Assembly (NCBI GenBank): GCA_016935365.1
Contig: JAFGRB010000366.1
Coordinates: forward strand, 1 to 64,000
DNA: 64,000 nt
Direction of reading: 5' to 3'
DNA from: Deltaproteobacteria bacterium
GTDB lineage: Bacteria; Myxococcota; B64-G9
In this document: positions 40,220 through 49,647 of the stretch, one piece after another
Numbering within the stretch: the stretch's first letter is position 1
How the letters are laid out: every line of letters starts with the position of its first letter
Program-made: the position numbers and the translations under genes
The notes under the pieces: generated by a model
Told to the model about the DNA's origin: nothing
Seen by the model: only the letters and a program-made list of their open reading frames with translations
Databases searched by the model: none

Positions 40220-41944
40220 TCACGATCTCCATGGAGGACGTAGGTCCTTGAGGCGAAGCTGGATCGTATGATAGCCCTCCCAGCTGTTCATCTCGGGCGT
40301 GTAGAGCAGATCCATTCGCTCGAGCACCTGCCCGGCGCGATCTCCCATCCGAAAGCCGATCAGGTCCCATGGTCGGCTCCCGTCGAGGGCGACGGCCTTG
40401 AGGTGGTACGGCGGATCCCTGCCGACGATCCTGACGTTCTTGATCTGCAGGTCTCTCGCAAGAAACACAGGCTCCGGATTGCCCGCCCCGTGGGGTTCCA
40501 GCTTGCCGAGGGCCTCGATATCCTCTGTGTGCCAGGCGTTGGGCTGGACCTCCGCATCGGCGTAAAGCACCTGGCCGCCGGACTCCGTCGCCTGCTGCAG
40601 GACCGCCTCGCGAAAGGCCTTGCGAAACGCCTCCAGCTCGCTCCTGCGAATGGTGAGACCTGCGGCCATCTCGTGGCCTCCGAAGGCCTCCAGCATGTCA
40701 CCACACTGTCTCAGGGCATCGAAGAGATGCACGCCTTTTGTCGTCCGGGCCGATCCGCGTCCTCGCTCTCCGTCCAGCGCGATGAGGACGACCGGACAAT
40801 CGAACAACTCGACGAGCCGTGAAGCCACGATTCCCACGACGCCCACGTGCCATCCCTCGCAGGCCAGCACGAGTGCTTCCTTGCCGTGGCGATCAAATGC
40901 CTCAGGTGCGTTCTCACGTGCCTGATCGAATATCTGCCTCTCGATCGACTGGCGTCGTGTGTTGGCTTCGTCCAGCTCCCTCGCCAGGATCAGGGCCCGT
41001 GAGAAAGACCGCGTCGTGATGAGCTCCACCCCTTTGTCCGCCCTCCCGAGCCGGCCACCGGCGTTGATGCGCGGCGCCAGCCTGAAGGCGATATGCCCTG
41101 TCGTGACCTGCCCCCCCATGAGCCCGGCCACTTCCTTGAGGGCGGCCACGCCGGGCCGCCGGCCTGCGGTCAACTCGGCCAGACCGCAGTGTGCCAGCAC
41201 CCGGTTCTCGCCCACGAGCGGGACGATGTCGGCCACCGTCCCCAGGGCGACGATGTCCAGGTACTCCCGCAGGTTCGGCTCATCACACTCTCGATAGAAG
41301 CCGCTGGCGCGCAGCCTGGACCGCAGTGCGATCAGCAGGTTGAAAGCGACCCCGACAGCCGCCAGATCCTTGGTGGGAAAGGAGCAAACGGATTGATGGG
41401 GATCGAGCACGGCACAGGCGGATGGCAGCTCGGCAGGAACCTGGTGGTGGTCCATGACAATCACGTCCATGCCCAGTTCCACGGCTCGCTGGATCGGCTC
41501 AAGGTCGGAGATGCCGCAGTCCACCGTGACGAGCAAGTGGGTTCCGTTGCTGGCGATCTCCTCGACCGCCGGCATGTTCAGTCCGTAGCCCTCCTCCAGC
41601 CTCGACGGGATGCGGTATTGGACATCCAGCCCACTGCGGTTGAAAAACAAGATCAGCAGAGCGGTGGCGGTCACACCGTCCACGTCGTAGTCTCCATAGA
41701 CGCAGATGCGCTCCCCCTTTTTCAGCGCCTCGACCAGTCGTTCGACCGCCGCCTCCATGCCGTGCATGCTGAACGGATCGTGCAGCTGACGCAAACCTGG
41801 TTGCAGGAAATCGCGCGCCTGCTCGACGGTTTGAACGTCTCTCAGCAAGAGCAGTCGCGCCATCAGAGGCGACAGCCCGAGCTCACGCGACAGGGACTCC
41901 GCTTGGTGCGCATCCACCTCGCGAATATCCCATGACCGTCCCAT
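40220..41944 (-). CDS. recJ: Single-stranded-DNA-specific exonuclease RecJ
   Basis: ICVYGDYDVDGVTATALL; VIVMDHHQVP. Confidence 0.96.
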   Translation of the reverse strand: MGRSWDIREVDAHQAESLSRELGLSPLMARLLLLRDVQTVEQARDFLQPGLRQLHDPFSMHGMEAAVERLVEALKKGERICVYGDYDVDGVTATALLILFFNRSGLDVQYRIPSRLEEGYGLNMPAVEEIASNGTHLLVTVDCGISDLEPIQRAVELGMDVIVMDHHQVPAELPSACAVLDPHQSVCSFPTKDLAAVGVAFNLLIALRSRLRASGFYRECDEPNLREYLDIVALGTVADIVPLVGENRVLAHCGLAELTAGRRPGVAALKEVAGLMGGQVTTGHIAFRLAPRINAGGRLGRADKGVELITTRSFSRALILARELDEANTRRQSIERQIFDQARENAPEAFDRHGKEALVLACEGWHVGVVGIVASRLVELFDCPVVLIALDGERGRGSARTTKGVHLFDALRQCGDMLEAFGGHEMAAGLTIRRSELEAFRKAFREAVLQQATESGGQVLYADAEVQPNAWHTEDIEALGKLEPHGAGNPEPVFLARDLQIKNVRIVGRDPPYHLKAVALDGSRPWDLIGFRMGDRAGQVLERMDLLYTPEMNSWEGYHTIQLRLKDLRPPWRS

Positions 41945-41954
41945 CCTCTTTTAT

Positions 41955-43133
41955 TCAGGCCCTGCGCATCTTCTTGGCCAGGGCTTCCAGCCAGATGGTC
42001 GTCGAGCCGGCCACGTAGATGGAGGAGTAGGTGCCGACGACCACACCGAAGGTCATGGCGATCGCGAAGTCCTGGATCTCGCCGAAACCGATCACGAGCA
42101 GACCGAGCAGCGCGAAAACCGTGGTCAACGAGGTGAGCACGGTGCGGTTGAGCACCTCGTTGAGCGAGGTATTGATGACCACGTCGAGGCTCTGCGATCG
42201 AAATCGGGCCAGGTTCTCGCGGATCCGGTCGTAGACGACAATCGTGTCGTTGACCGAGTAACCGATGACCGTCAAGATGGCCGCTACGAAGGTCAAGTTG
42301 AACTCAAGTCCGAGCAGGGCGAACAGTCCGATGACGATGACGGCGTCGTGTGCCAGGGCCAGGACCGCGCCCGGTGCGAACTGCAAATTGAATCGAAAGG
42401 CCACGTAGATCAAGATGCCAGCGATCGCATAGATCATGGCCAGGATGCCGTCCGTTCGCAGCTTGCTGCCCACCTGGGGGCCGACGAACTCGACCTTGCG
42501 GACGCTGGGTGACTCCTTGGGGAAGGCCTTCTTCATCGCCTTCTCGATCTGTGCTGCCACGCCCGTCATCAGCACCATGTAGCGATGCTGGTCCTCCTTG
42601 CCCTGCTTGCGCAGCACGACCGAAGCCAGCTCGGTCCTGCCCGTGGACTCGGAGAGCTTCTTGAGGGCAGCTCGAATTTCGCTCTCGGTCACCGTCTCCG
42701 AAAAGCGCAGCTCGAACTGGTCTCCCGAGTCGGCGTCGAAGATGAGACGCTCCATTTTGTCGCCGAAGATGCCCCCCAGGCCCTCTCGCAGCTTCCCGGC
42801 GTCCTTCTCGGACAGGATGGCGATCCGCTCGACCCGGATGATGTACTCCACCTGGCCTTCCTTGCCGACGAAGGCCGCGCGCTGGATGACGTTCTTATCG
42901 TACCCCAGGTCGGTGACCGCCTTGCGCACCTCGCCGATATCGACTTCCTTTGCGAACTCCATGTCGATGACCGTGCCGCCGGCGAAGTCGATCCCCCAGT
43001 TGATCGAGTCGGCCAGCTGCTTCCAGGTGAAGACTGCGATGGAGCCCAGCACGAGGATTATCGATAGGGCGATGAATCCCTTTCGCTTGCCCACGAAGTC
43101 GATGTTCAGGGAACCCGGCTTGAAGAACTCCAT
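41955..43133 (-). CDS. secF: Protein translocase subunit SecF
   Basis: INWGIDFAGGTVIDMEF; GYSVNDTIVVYDRIRENL. Confidence 0.97.
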   Translation of the reverse strand: MEFFKPGSLNIDFVGKRKGFIALSIILVLGSIAVFTWKQLADSINWGIDFAGGTVIDMEFAKEVDIGEVRKAVTDLGYDKNVIQRAAFVGKEGQVEYIIRVERIAILSEKDAGKLREGLGGIFGDKMERLIFDADSGDQFELRFSETVTESEIRAALKKLSESTGRTELASVVLRKQGKEDQHRYMVLMTGVAAQIEKAMKKAFPKESPSVRKVEFVGPQVGSKLRTDGILAMIYAIAGILIYVAFRFNLQFAPGAVLALAHDAVIVIGLFALLGLEFNLTFVAAILTVIGYSVNDTIVVYDRIRENLARFRSQSLDVVINTSLNEVLNRTVLTSLTTVFALLGLLVIGFGEIQDFAIAMTFGVVVGTYSSIYVAGSTTIWLEALAKKMRRA

Positions 43134-43158
43134 GGCGCTCCTCCGTCCCGTCCGCCGG

Positions 43159-45765
43159 TCAGATGCTCAGGCGCTCGATCTTGCGCCGGATGGTCAGCCA
43201 GTCCATCACCAGCCGCGTGACGAAGATGGCCGTGAACATACTCGCCAGGATGCCGATGAAGAGCGTGACCGCGAAGCCCTGAATCGGACCCGAGCCGTAC
43301 GACCACAGGACGACTGCGGCGATGAGCGTGGTGAAGTTGGCATCGAAGATGGTCCAGAACGCCCGGCTGTAGCCCGCGTCCACTGCAGCCCGGGGCGTCT
43401 TGCCCGAGTGGAGCTCCTCGCGTATTCGTTCGTTGATGATCACGTTGGCATCCACGGCCATGCCGATGGTCAGGATGATGCCGGCGATCCCCGGCAAGGT
43501 GAGCGTGGCCTGGAAGGCTGCCATGACTGCGAGGATGAACAGGGCGTTGAGCACCAGGGCGAGGTCTGCGACCGCACCGCTGATGCGGTAGTAGATGACC
43601 ATGAAGAGGATGACGATGATCAGGCCGATGGCCAGCGCATAGATGCCCTGGCGCCGGGCATCCTCTCCCATGGTGGGGCCCACGGTGCGCTCCTCGAGGA
43701 TGCGCACCGGCGCCGGCAGGGCGCCCGCGCGCAGCACGACGGCCAGGTCCTGGGCCTCGGCCAGGACCTCGTTGTAGTTGCCGGCCGCGCCCATCGTGAT
43801 CCGCGCCCGGCCGCCTCCGATGCGGGTCTGGATGATCGGCGCGGAGCTCACCTCTCCCTCGAGCACGATGGCCATGCGCCGCTTGACGTTGGCGCCGGTC
43901 AGCTTCTCGAAGATCGTGGCGCCGGTGCGATCGAAGTCCAGCGAGACCTCGGGACGGCCGGTTTCCGAGTCGGGTCGCACGTTGGCGTCGGTGATGTAGT
44001 CACCGGTCATAGCGACATCGGCCTCAAGGTAGTACGTCCGGAACTCCACCTCGTTGAGGCCTCGCTCGTTGCGGCCGAAGCCGATCTCCCGGCCCGTGGG
44101 CACCTTGCCATCCAGCAGCCTCGACAGGCGGATGAAGGCGGTCGGTTTCCCAGCGCCGGCCGGCTCGGTGGCCGCGGCTGCGTCATCCGCCTTGGCCGCA
44201 TCGCCGGTCTTGGCTGCGTCGCCCGCCTTGGCAGTCTCGTCCGCCTTGCTTGCATCGCCGGTCTCGGCTGCGTCGCCTGACTTGGCAGTCTTGTCTGCCT
44301 TGGCAGTCTCGTCCGCCTTGGCCGTATCGCCCGCCTTGGCTGCATCGCCGGTCTCGGCTGCGTCGCCTGACTTGGCAGTCTTGTCTGCCTTGGCGGCATC
44401 GCCGGTCTTGGCTGCGTCGCCCGCCTTGGCCGCATCGCCTGCCTTGGCCGCATCGCCTGCCTTGGCCGCATCGCCCGCCTTGGCCGCATCGCCCGCCTTG
44501 GCCGCATCGCCTGCCTTGGCCGCATCGCCCGCCTTGGCTGCATCGCCCGCCTTGGCAGGCTCACCGGCCTTCTCGTCCTGGCCCTCACCCGGCCCCTTGG
44601 CCGGCCTGTCGACATCATTCGCAGGAGCTGGAGAGGTGTCCTTGGGACCCGACGCCGGTGCTGTCGCCCCAGCCGCAGGAGCTGGATCCGAAGCCGGTGC
44701 TGCCGCCCCACCCGCCGGAGCCGCATCCTTCGGACCCGGCGCAGGTGGTGCAGCCTCATCCGCTGGAGGCGTATCCTTCGGACTCACCGGTGGGGCTGCT
44801 GCTGCGCCCGACTCGGCCGGGGCGCCCAGGACGGGCGCCGCCATGGCCAGGATCTCCTTGCGCTCGGCCGGAGAGATCCCGTTCCTGGCCTTCTCCAGGA
44901 TCTGCTCGATCAGCTCCTCGGAGACCTTCTCCTTTCGGAGCAAGTCCTCGATTTCTTTCACATTATTGAAGAAATCAACCAGCCGGTTCTTGCCGTCGTT
45001 GCCCTTGCCCTTGGCGATCAGGAAGGCTTCGGTGACCGGCTCGTCATCCTGCCCCTCGTAGGTGTAGTAGTCCAGGCGGATGCCCTCGGGCAGCTTGCCC
45101 TTGAGCTTCTTCATGAAGTCGCTCTTGTCGTCGACGATCTTGAACTCGAGCTGGGCTGTCCGGCCGAGCAGCTTCTTGGCGCGCTCGGGGTCGAACATGC
45201 CAGGCAACTGCACCAGGATGCCGTTCTCGCCATGGGGTGCGATCGTCGGCTCCGCCACCCCGAACTCGTCCACCCGGTTGCGAACGGTGACCCGAGCCTG
45301 ATCGCGGGCATTGCGCCTGAGCTCCTCCACGTACTTGTCGTCGAAGGTCATCCTCAGCACAGTCTCGTCTTCCAGATCGAGGTCGACCTCCTTCAGGTTG
45401 AAGTACCCCTCCAGCACACGCTTTCGCAGGCGCTTCATGTCCTTGGTGGCCTTGAGCTCGAACTGGATGTCCCAGGTCTCCGGCACCCGGAAGACCTTCT
45501 TGTAGGGAATCCGCTTCTCCTTCATGGTCGCCCGGAAGTCTCGGACATACTGGTCAGCCTTGTCCTCGAGGGCCTTGTCCACCTCCACTCCGAGCACCAA
45601 GTGGATCCCACCCTGGAGGTCGAGCCCCAGGTTGACCTTCTTCTCGAAGAAATCAGCGTACCAGTCGGGCAGAGAATCCGAGTAGAAGGTAGGCAGCAGG
45701 TACAGGACCGAGCCCGCGACCAGCAGCAGAACGAATGCGATCTTCCAATACCACGCCTTTTCCAT
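43159..45765 (-). CDS. secD: Protein translocase subunit SecD with a large Pro/Ala- and AKAGDA-repeat insertion
   Basis: KVNLGLDLQGGIHLVLGVEVD; GIILTIGMAVDANVIINERIREEL. Confidence 0.97.
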   Translation of the reverse strand: MEKAWYWKIAFVLLLVAGSVLYLLPTFYSDSLPDWYADFFEKKVNLGLDLQGGIHLVLGVEVDKALEDKADQYVRDFRATMKEKRIPYKKVFRVPETWDIQFELKATKDMKRLRKRVLEGYFNLKEVDLDLEDETVLRMTFDDKYVEELRRNARDQARVTVRNRVDEFGVAEPTIAPHGENGILVQLPGMFDPERAKKLLGRTAQLEFKIVDDKSDFMKKLKGKLPEGIRLDYYTYEGQDDEPVTEAFLIAKGKGNDGKNRLVDFFNNVKEIEDLLRKEKVSEELIEQILEKARNGISPAERKEILAMAAPVLGAPAESGAAAAPPVSPKDTPPADEAAPPAPGPKDAAPAGGAAAPASDPAPAAGATAPASGPKDTSPAPANDVDRPAKGPGEGQDEKAGEPAKAGDAAKAGDAAKAGDAAKAGDAAKAGDAAKAGDAAKAGDAAKAGDAAKTGDAAKADKTAKSGDAAETGDAAKAGDTAKADETAKADKTAKSGDAAETGDASKADETAKAGDAAKTGDAAKADDAAAATEPAGAGKPTAFIRLSRLLDGKVPTGREIGFGRNERGLNEVEFRTYYLEADVAMTGDYITDANVRPDSETGRPEVSLDFDRTGATIFEKLTGANVKRRMAIVLEGEVSSAPIIQTRIGGGRARITMGAAGNYNEVLAEAQDLAVVLRAGALPAPVRILEERTVGPTMGEDARRQGIYALAIGLIIVILFMVIYYRISGAVADLALVLNALFILAVMAAFQATLTLPGIAGIILTIGMAVDANVIINERIREELHSGKTPRAAVDAGYSRAFWTIFDANFTTLIAAVVLWSYGSGPIQGFAVTLFIGILASMFTAIFVTRLVMDWLTIRRKIERLSI
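44155..44580. repeat. 18-bp coding minisatellite within secD
   Basis: Tandem units like gccttggccgcatcgccc; translates (minus) as AKAGDA...; exact 54-bp copy 44251-44304 = 44341-44394. Confidence 0.95.
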
Positions 45766-45803
45766 GGATCGACCTCGCTCGTCTTCTAAGCAAGAGGCGC
45801 GTC

Positions 45804-46190
45804 CTACTTCCTCTCCTGCTCCGGAACCACCGGGCCCTTCTCCGAGTCCTTCTCGGTGGGCTGGAGCCCGGCGATCTGACTCCGCAGGACCTTGATGTGC
45901 ACGTTCTTGGCCACCTCGAGCGTGGCCGTGTGATCCGTCAAGCCGGTGATCGAGCCGAAGATGCCAGCATTGGTGATCACCTTGTCGCCCCGTTTGAGCT
46001 CGGACAGCATTAGCTGCAGGCGCTTCTGTTGCTTCTGCTGGGGACGGATGATGAGGAAGTAGATGATGGCGAACATCAGCAGGATGGGCACGAACATGCC
46101 GCTCATCTGCTGACAGGAGCCCGCCGGCTGGCCATCCGGGTTAGCTCCACCAGGATCCTCTGCCACCAGCGATTGCGCGACGAGTTCCAA
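45804..46190 (-). CDS. yajC: Preprotein translocase subunit YajC
   Basis: ILLMFAIIYFLIIRPQQKQQKRLQLMLSELKRGDKVITNAGIFGSITGL. Confidence 0.95.
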   Translation of the reverse strand: MELVAQSLVAEDPGGANPDGQPAGSCQQMSGMFVPILLMFAIIYFLIIRPQQKQQKRLQLMLSELKRGDKVITNAGIFGSITGLTDHTATLEVAKNVHIKVLRSQIAGLQPTEKDSEKGPVVPEQERK

Positions 46191-46214
46191 TCGTAACTCC
46201 TTTGATCTCCGGCC

Positions 46215-46235
46215 GATCCCGCAAGCTGCGGGATC
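46215..46235. other. Perfect 9-bp hairpin in the tgt-yajC intergenic region
   Basis: gatcccgca-agc-tgcgggatc. Confidence 0.7.
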
Positions 46236-46320
46236 TCGCCGATTCTGCAGCCCACGTGTCGTAGCAGAAGGCCGGGATCAGATCAAACATTTTTTTGTTT
46301 TTCATGCAATCACGGGCCAC

Positions 46321-47448
46321 TCAGCCCTGCAGTCCTCGCATCACCTCGGCCGACCAGGCCGCATAGTCCCCCCGGAGGATGGCCCGGCGGGCCTCCCGGA
46401 GCAGTTCGGCGTAGAAGTAGAGATTGTGAAGGGTATTGAGGCGCATCCCCAGCAACTCGTCCATCCGGTACAGGTGACGGAGGTAGGCACGCGTGAACCT
46501 ACGGCATACGGGGCATCCGCAGCGCGCATCGATCGGCTCGAGTGAATGGCGGTGAGCGGCGTGCCGGATCTGGATCGGACCGCGCCAGGTGAAGAGCTGG
46601 CCGTTTCGCGCGTTGCGGGTCGGCACCACGCAGTCGAACATGTCCACTCCGCAAGCGATGCCGTGCAGGATGTCTTCGGGCAGACCCACGCCCATGAGAT
46701 AGCGCGGCCGGTCAGCGGGCATCCGGGGCGCGAGGAAAGCGACCATCGCCTCCGTGTCTTGCTTTTCCTCGCCCACCGAAAGCCCACCGATCGCCAGACC
46801 TTCGAAGCCGAGTGACGCCAGCTCATCGAGGTGCTCGAGCCGCAGATCCTTCTCCAGACCGCCCTGGACGATGCCGAACAACGCGCCGCCAAAGCGAGAG
46901 CGCGCCCGCAGACAGCGTTCGGCCCAGCGGCTCGTCCGCTCCATGGAAGCCCGCAGGTACGACCGATCCGCGCCGCAGGGCGGGCACTCGTCGAAGGCCA
47001 TCATGATGTCCGCCCCGAGCGTCTCCTGGATGGAAATCGATCGCTCGGGGGTCAACATGCACATGTCGCCGTCTATGTGGTTGCAGAAGCTGACCCCCTG
47101 CTCGGATATCCGCCGGCGGTGGGCCAGGCTGAAGACCTGGTAGCCGCCGCTATCGGTCAAGATCGATCCCGCCCAGCCCATGAAGCTGTGGAGGCCTCCG
47201 TGCAGGCGGATGACCTCCTCGCCAGGCCTGACCATCATGTGATACGTGTTGCCGAGGATCAGCCCGAAGCCGAGCTCGGCGAGATCCTCGGGATCCATGG
47301 CTTTGACGGTCCCCGTGGTCCCGACGGGCATGAAGACCGGAGTCTGCACCCGCCCTCGCCGGGTGCTCAGGCTGCCCGCCCGGGCCTCGCTGCCCGGGTC
47401 GCAGTCCTCGACCTCGAACCGAATCCGCGGGACTTTCTTCTCATCCAT
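46321..47448 (-). CDS. tgt: tRNA-guanine transglycosylase
   Basis: TPVFMPVGTTGTVKAM...LILGNTYHMMVRPG; GYQVFSLAHRRRISEQGVSF. Confidence 0.96.
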   Translation of the reverse strand: MDEKKVPRIRFEVEDCDPGSEARAGSLSTRRGRVQTPVFMPVGTTGTVKAMDPEDLAELGFGLILGNTYHMMVRPGEEVIRLHGGLHSFMGWAGSILTDSGGYQVFSLAHRRRISEQGVSFCNHIDGDMCMLTPERSISIQETLGADIMMAFDECPPCGADRSYLRASMERTSRWAERCLRARSRFGGALFGIVQGGLEKDLRLEHLDELASLGFEGLAIGGLSVGEEKQDTEAMVAFLAPRMPADRPRYLMGVGLPEDILHGIACGVDMFDCVVPTRNARNGQLFTWRGPIQIRHAAHRHSLEPIDARCGCPVCRRFTRAYLRHLYRMDELLGMRLNTLHNLYFYAELLREARRAILRGDYAAWSAEVMRGLQG

Positions 47449-47464
47449 GGACGTCGAATCCCCT

Positions 47465-48526
47465 TCAGCAAAGCAGCATCGCATCGCCGTACGAGTAGAA
47501 TCGGTATCCCGCCCTCACTGCCTCTGCATAAGCGTCCAGCACTCGGCGCCGTTCCGAGAAGGCGCATACCAGCATGAGCAAGGTGGAGCGCGGCAGATGG
47601 AAGTTCGTCAGCAGAACGTCGACCACGTGAAACTCGAAGCCCGGGTAGATGAACAGCTCCGTCAGCCCCTCGCCTGCCCGCAGGCCTTCCGAGCCCCATG
47701 CGGACTCGAGCGCCCGGAGCACCGTGGTGCCCACGGCCACGACCCGCCCGCCGCGAAGCCGCGTACGGGCCACGGCTCGAACACAGTCCTCGTCCAGAGC
47801 ATAGCGTTCGGGGTGCATCTCATGAGCCGTGATGTCCTGGCAGCGCACGGGCAGGAAGGTCCCGGGACCCACGTGCAGCGTGCAGCTGGCGAGCTCGACC
47901 CCAAGCGCGCGCAGCTCGGCCAGCATGCCCGGATCGAAGTGCAGTCCAGCCGTGGGGGCAGCCACGGCACCTGGACGGCGCGCGAACACGGTCTGGTAAC
48001 GCTCCCGATCCAGACCGTCGCGCGGATCGCCAGCCGGATCTCGGCGGATGTAGGCAGGCAGCGGTACGCGCCCATGGCGCTCCAGGTACTCGTGCACCGG
48101 TGCGGGCAGCCTGAGCCGAATCCGCACGCCCGCGCTGTCCGCGCCAAGACCTTCCGCGACGGCACCACCCTCCAGCTCCACCTCGGCACCGGCTCGCAGT
48201 GGCTTGGATGCCCGGATCAGACAGCACCAGTCCTGGACGATCCGTCCATTCGATGCACTGGGCTCGGACAGCGGTCGGTCCAGCAGCAGCTCCACCCTCC
48301 CGCCACTGCGCTTGCGACCGAAAAGACGCGCCGGCATGACCCGGGTGTCGTTGAGCACCAGCAGGTCACCGTGCCGGAGCAGCGCGCCAAGGTCCTGGAA
48401 GCGCCTGTGGGCGATCGGCCCCTGCTCTCTCGGCAGGACCAGCAGCCGGCTGGCCGTCCTGTGCGGCGGGGGCTCCTGGGCGATCCGCTCCTCGGGCAAG
48501 TCGTAGTCGAAATCGTCGAGTCGCAT
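47465..48526 (-). CDS. queA: S-adenosylmethionine:tRNA ribosyltransferase-isomerase QueA
   Basis: MRLDDFDYDLPEERIAQEPPPHRTASRLLVL; AAPTAGLHF; LLTNFHLPRSTLLMLV. Confidence 0.96.
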   Translation of the reverse strand: MRLDDFDYDLPEERIAQEPPPHRTASRLLVLPREQGPIAHRRFQDLGALLRHGDLLVLNDTRVMPARLFGRKRSGGRVELLLDRPLSEPSASNGRIVQDWCCLIRASKPLRAGAEVELEGGAVAEGLGADSAGVRIRLRLPAPVHEYLERHGRVPLPAYIRRDPAGDPRDGLDRERYQTVFARRPGAVAAPTAGLHFDPGMLAELRALGVELASCTLHVGPGTFLPVRCQDITAHEMHPERYALDEDCVRAVARTRLRGGRVVAVGTTVLRALESAWGSEGLRAGEGLTELFIYPGFEFHVVDVLLTNFHLPRSTLLMLVCAFSERRRVLDAYAEAVRAGYRFYSYGDAMLLC

Positions 48527-48527
48527 G

Positions 48528-49634
48528 CTAGAACAGCCTCTTGATCTCGCAGCCAGGATAGTAGCGCCTGAGGATGTCTCTGAACCCGGCTCCGCGCAAG
48601 GCCATCCCGCGCGCACCCCACTGGCAGAGCCCGACACCGTGACCCGATCCGCGGCCCTCGATCAGGAGCCGATCGCCGGAGGCTCTCCAGGTAAAAAAGG
48701 GGCTCGGGATCTCCTTCTCGCCCAGTACACGCCTGAGCTCCCGGCGATCCAAGCGGAGGCTCCTTCGCTCGCCGACCAGCACGATCTCCCCCTCGGAACC
48801 CGATCTCAGCTCCCGCAGCTTTCCCTTCCAGCCTCCCGCGACGAGCTTTCGGACAAGATGCGAGATCGGAAGCTCGCGTTTCCAGCGGCGCTTCGGGCAG
48901 GCGCTGCAATCCGGATCCTCCACCGAGACCAGATAGGCAACCGCTTGACCGAAGACCTCCTCGGCCGCATGCGTCCTCCCCCCGCAACAGGCGTGAAAGA
49001 GAGCCTCGGCCGGGAGCATACCGTGCGTGAGCACCAGGCCGGCAGTCTCGCGAACCGCGCGCCTTGTCCGCTCGCCCTCCCGCTCGATCCCGCGGTAGAC
49101 CTGGTCGAGCGTGCTCGCCGAGAGGTCATATGGCGCATGCTCGCGCGCCAGCCTGCGGTGGAGGAAGTAGGTGCGCGCGGCCACGGCCTGCGCCTTGAGC
49201 GCTTCCAGTGGCCAGGAATCGGACATCTCGGCCCCCACCAAGCCGACGAGGTATCGATCGAGAGGCAGTCGGTTGATCACCAGCAGACCGGCTGGCTCGG
49301 CTCGCACCTCGAGCTCGCCGACCAGGGATCGGCCGTCGATGCGGATCGCGCCGGCTGCGCGCAGGAGCACGCTGCGCGGCTCGCTCTTCAATGCGTCGCA
49401 GCGGATGCCCGATCGGCCCCTGGATAGCAGGATCGGCTCGTTGCGACCTCGAAGAAGAATATCCCGCACGTCGCCGTCCATCAGCATCAACTGCCTGCCC
49501 TGGACCCGTACGCGCTGTCGGCCCTCGAAGAGCGCCAGCCTGACCGTATAGGCCGTGTGGCCTCCGGGCCGCGCTGGAGCACCGTGCACCAGCGAGAGCA
49601 GCAGTGTGAAGGCGATTGTCGAGCAGCGGTGCAC
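48528..49634 (-). CDS. SpoIID/LytB-domain protein
   Basis: LPLDRYLVGLVGAEMSDSWPLEALKAQAVAARTYFLH; GSGHGVGLCQWGARGMAL. Confidence 0.92.
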   Translation of the reverse strand: MHRCSTIAFTLLLSLVHGAPARPGGHTAYTVRLALFEGRQRVRVQGRQLMLMDGDVRDILLRGRNEPILLSRGRSGIRCDALKSEPRSVLLRAAGAIRIDGRSLVGELEVRAEPAGLLVINRLPLDRYLVGLVGAEMSDSWPLEALKAQAVAARTYFLHRRLAREHAPYDLSASTLDQVYRGIEREGERTRRAVRETAGLVLTHGMLPAEALFHACCGGRTHAAEEVFGQAVAYLVSVEDPDCSACPKRRWKRELPISHLVRKLVAGGWKGKLRELRSGSEGEIVLVGERRSLRLDRRELRRVLGEKEIPSPFFTWRASGDRLLIEGRGSGHGVGLCQWGARGMALRGAGFRDILRRYYPGCEIKRLF

Positions 49635-49647
49635 AGCCTCGGAGGGC

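Noticed and set aside
44054-45061. Plus-strand ORF with ASPALAASPALA repeats
   Set aside because: Antisense reading of the secD minisatellite; secD frame is unambiguous.
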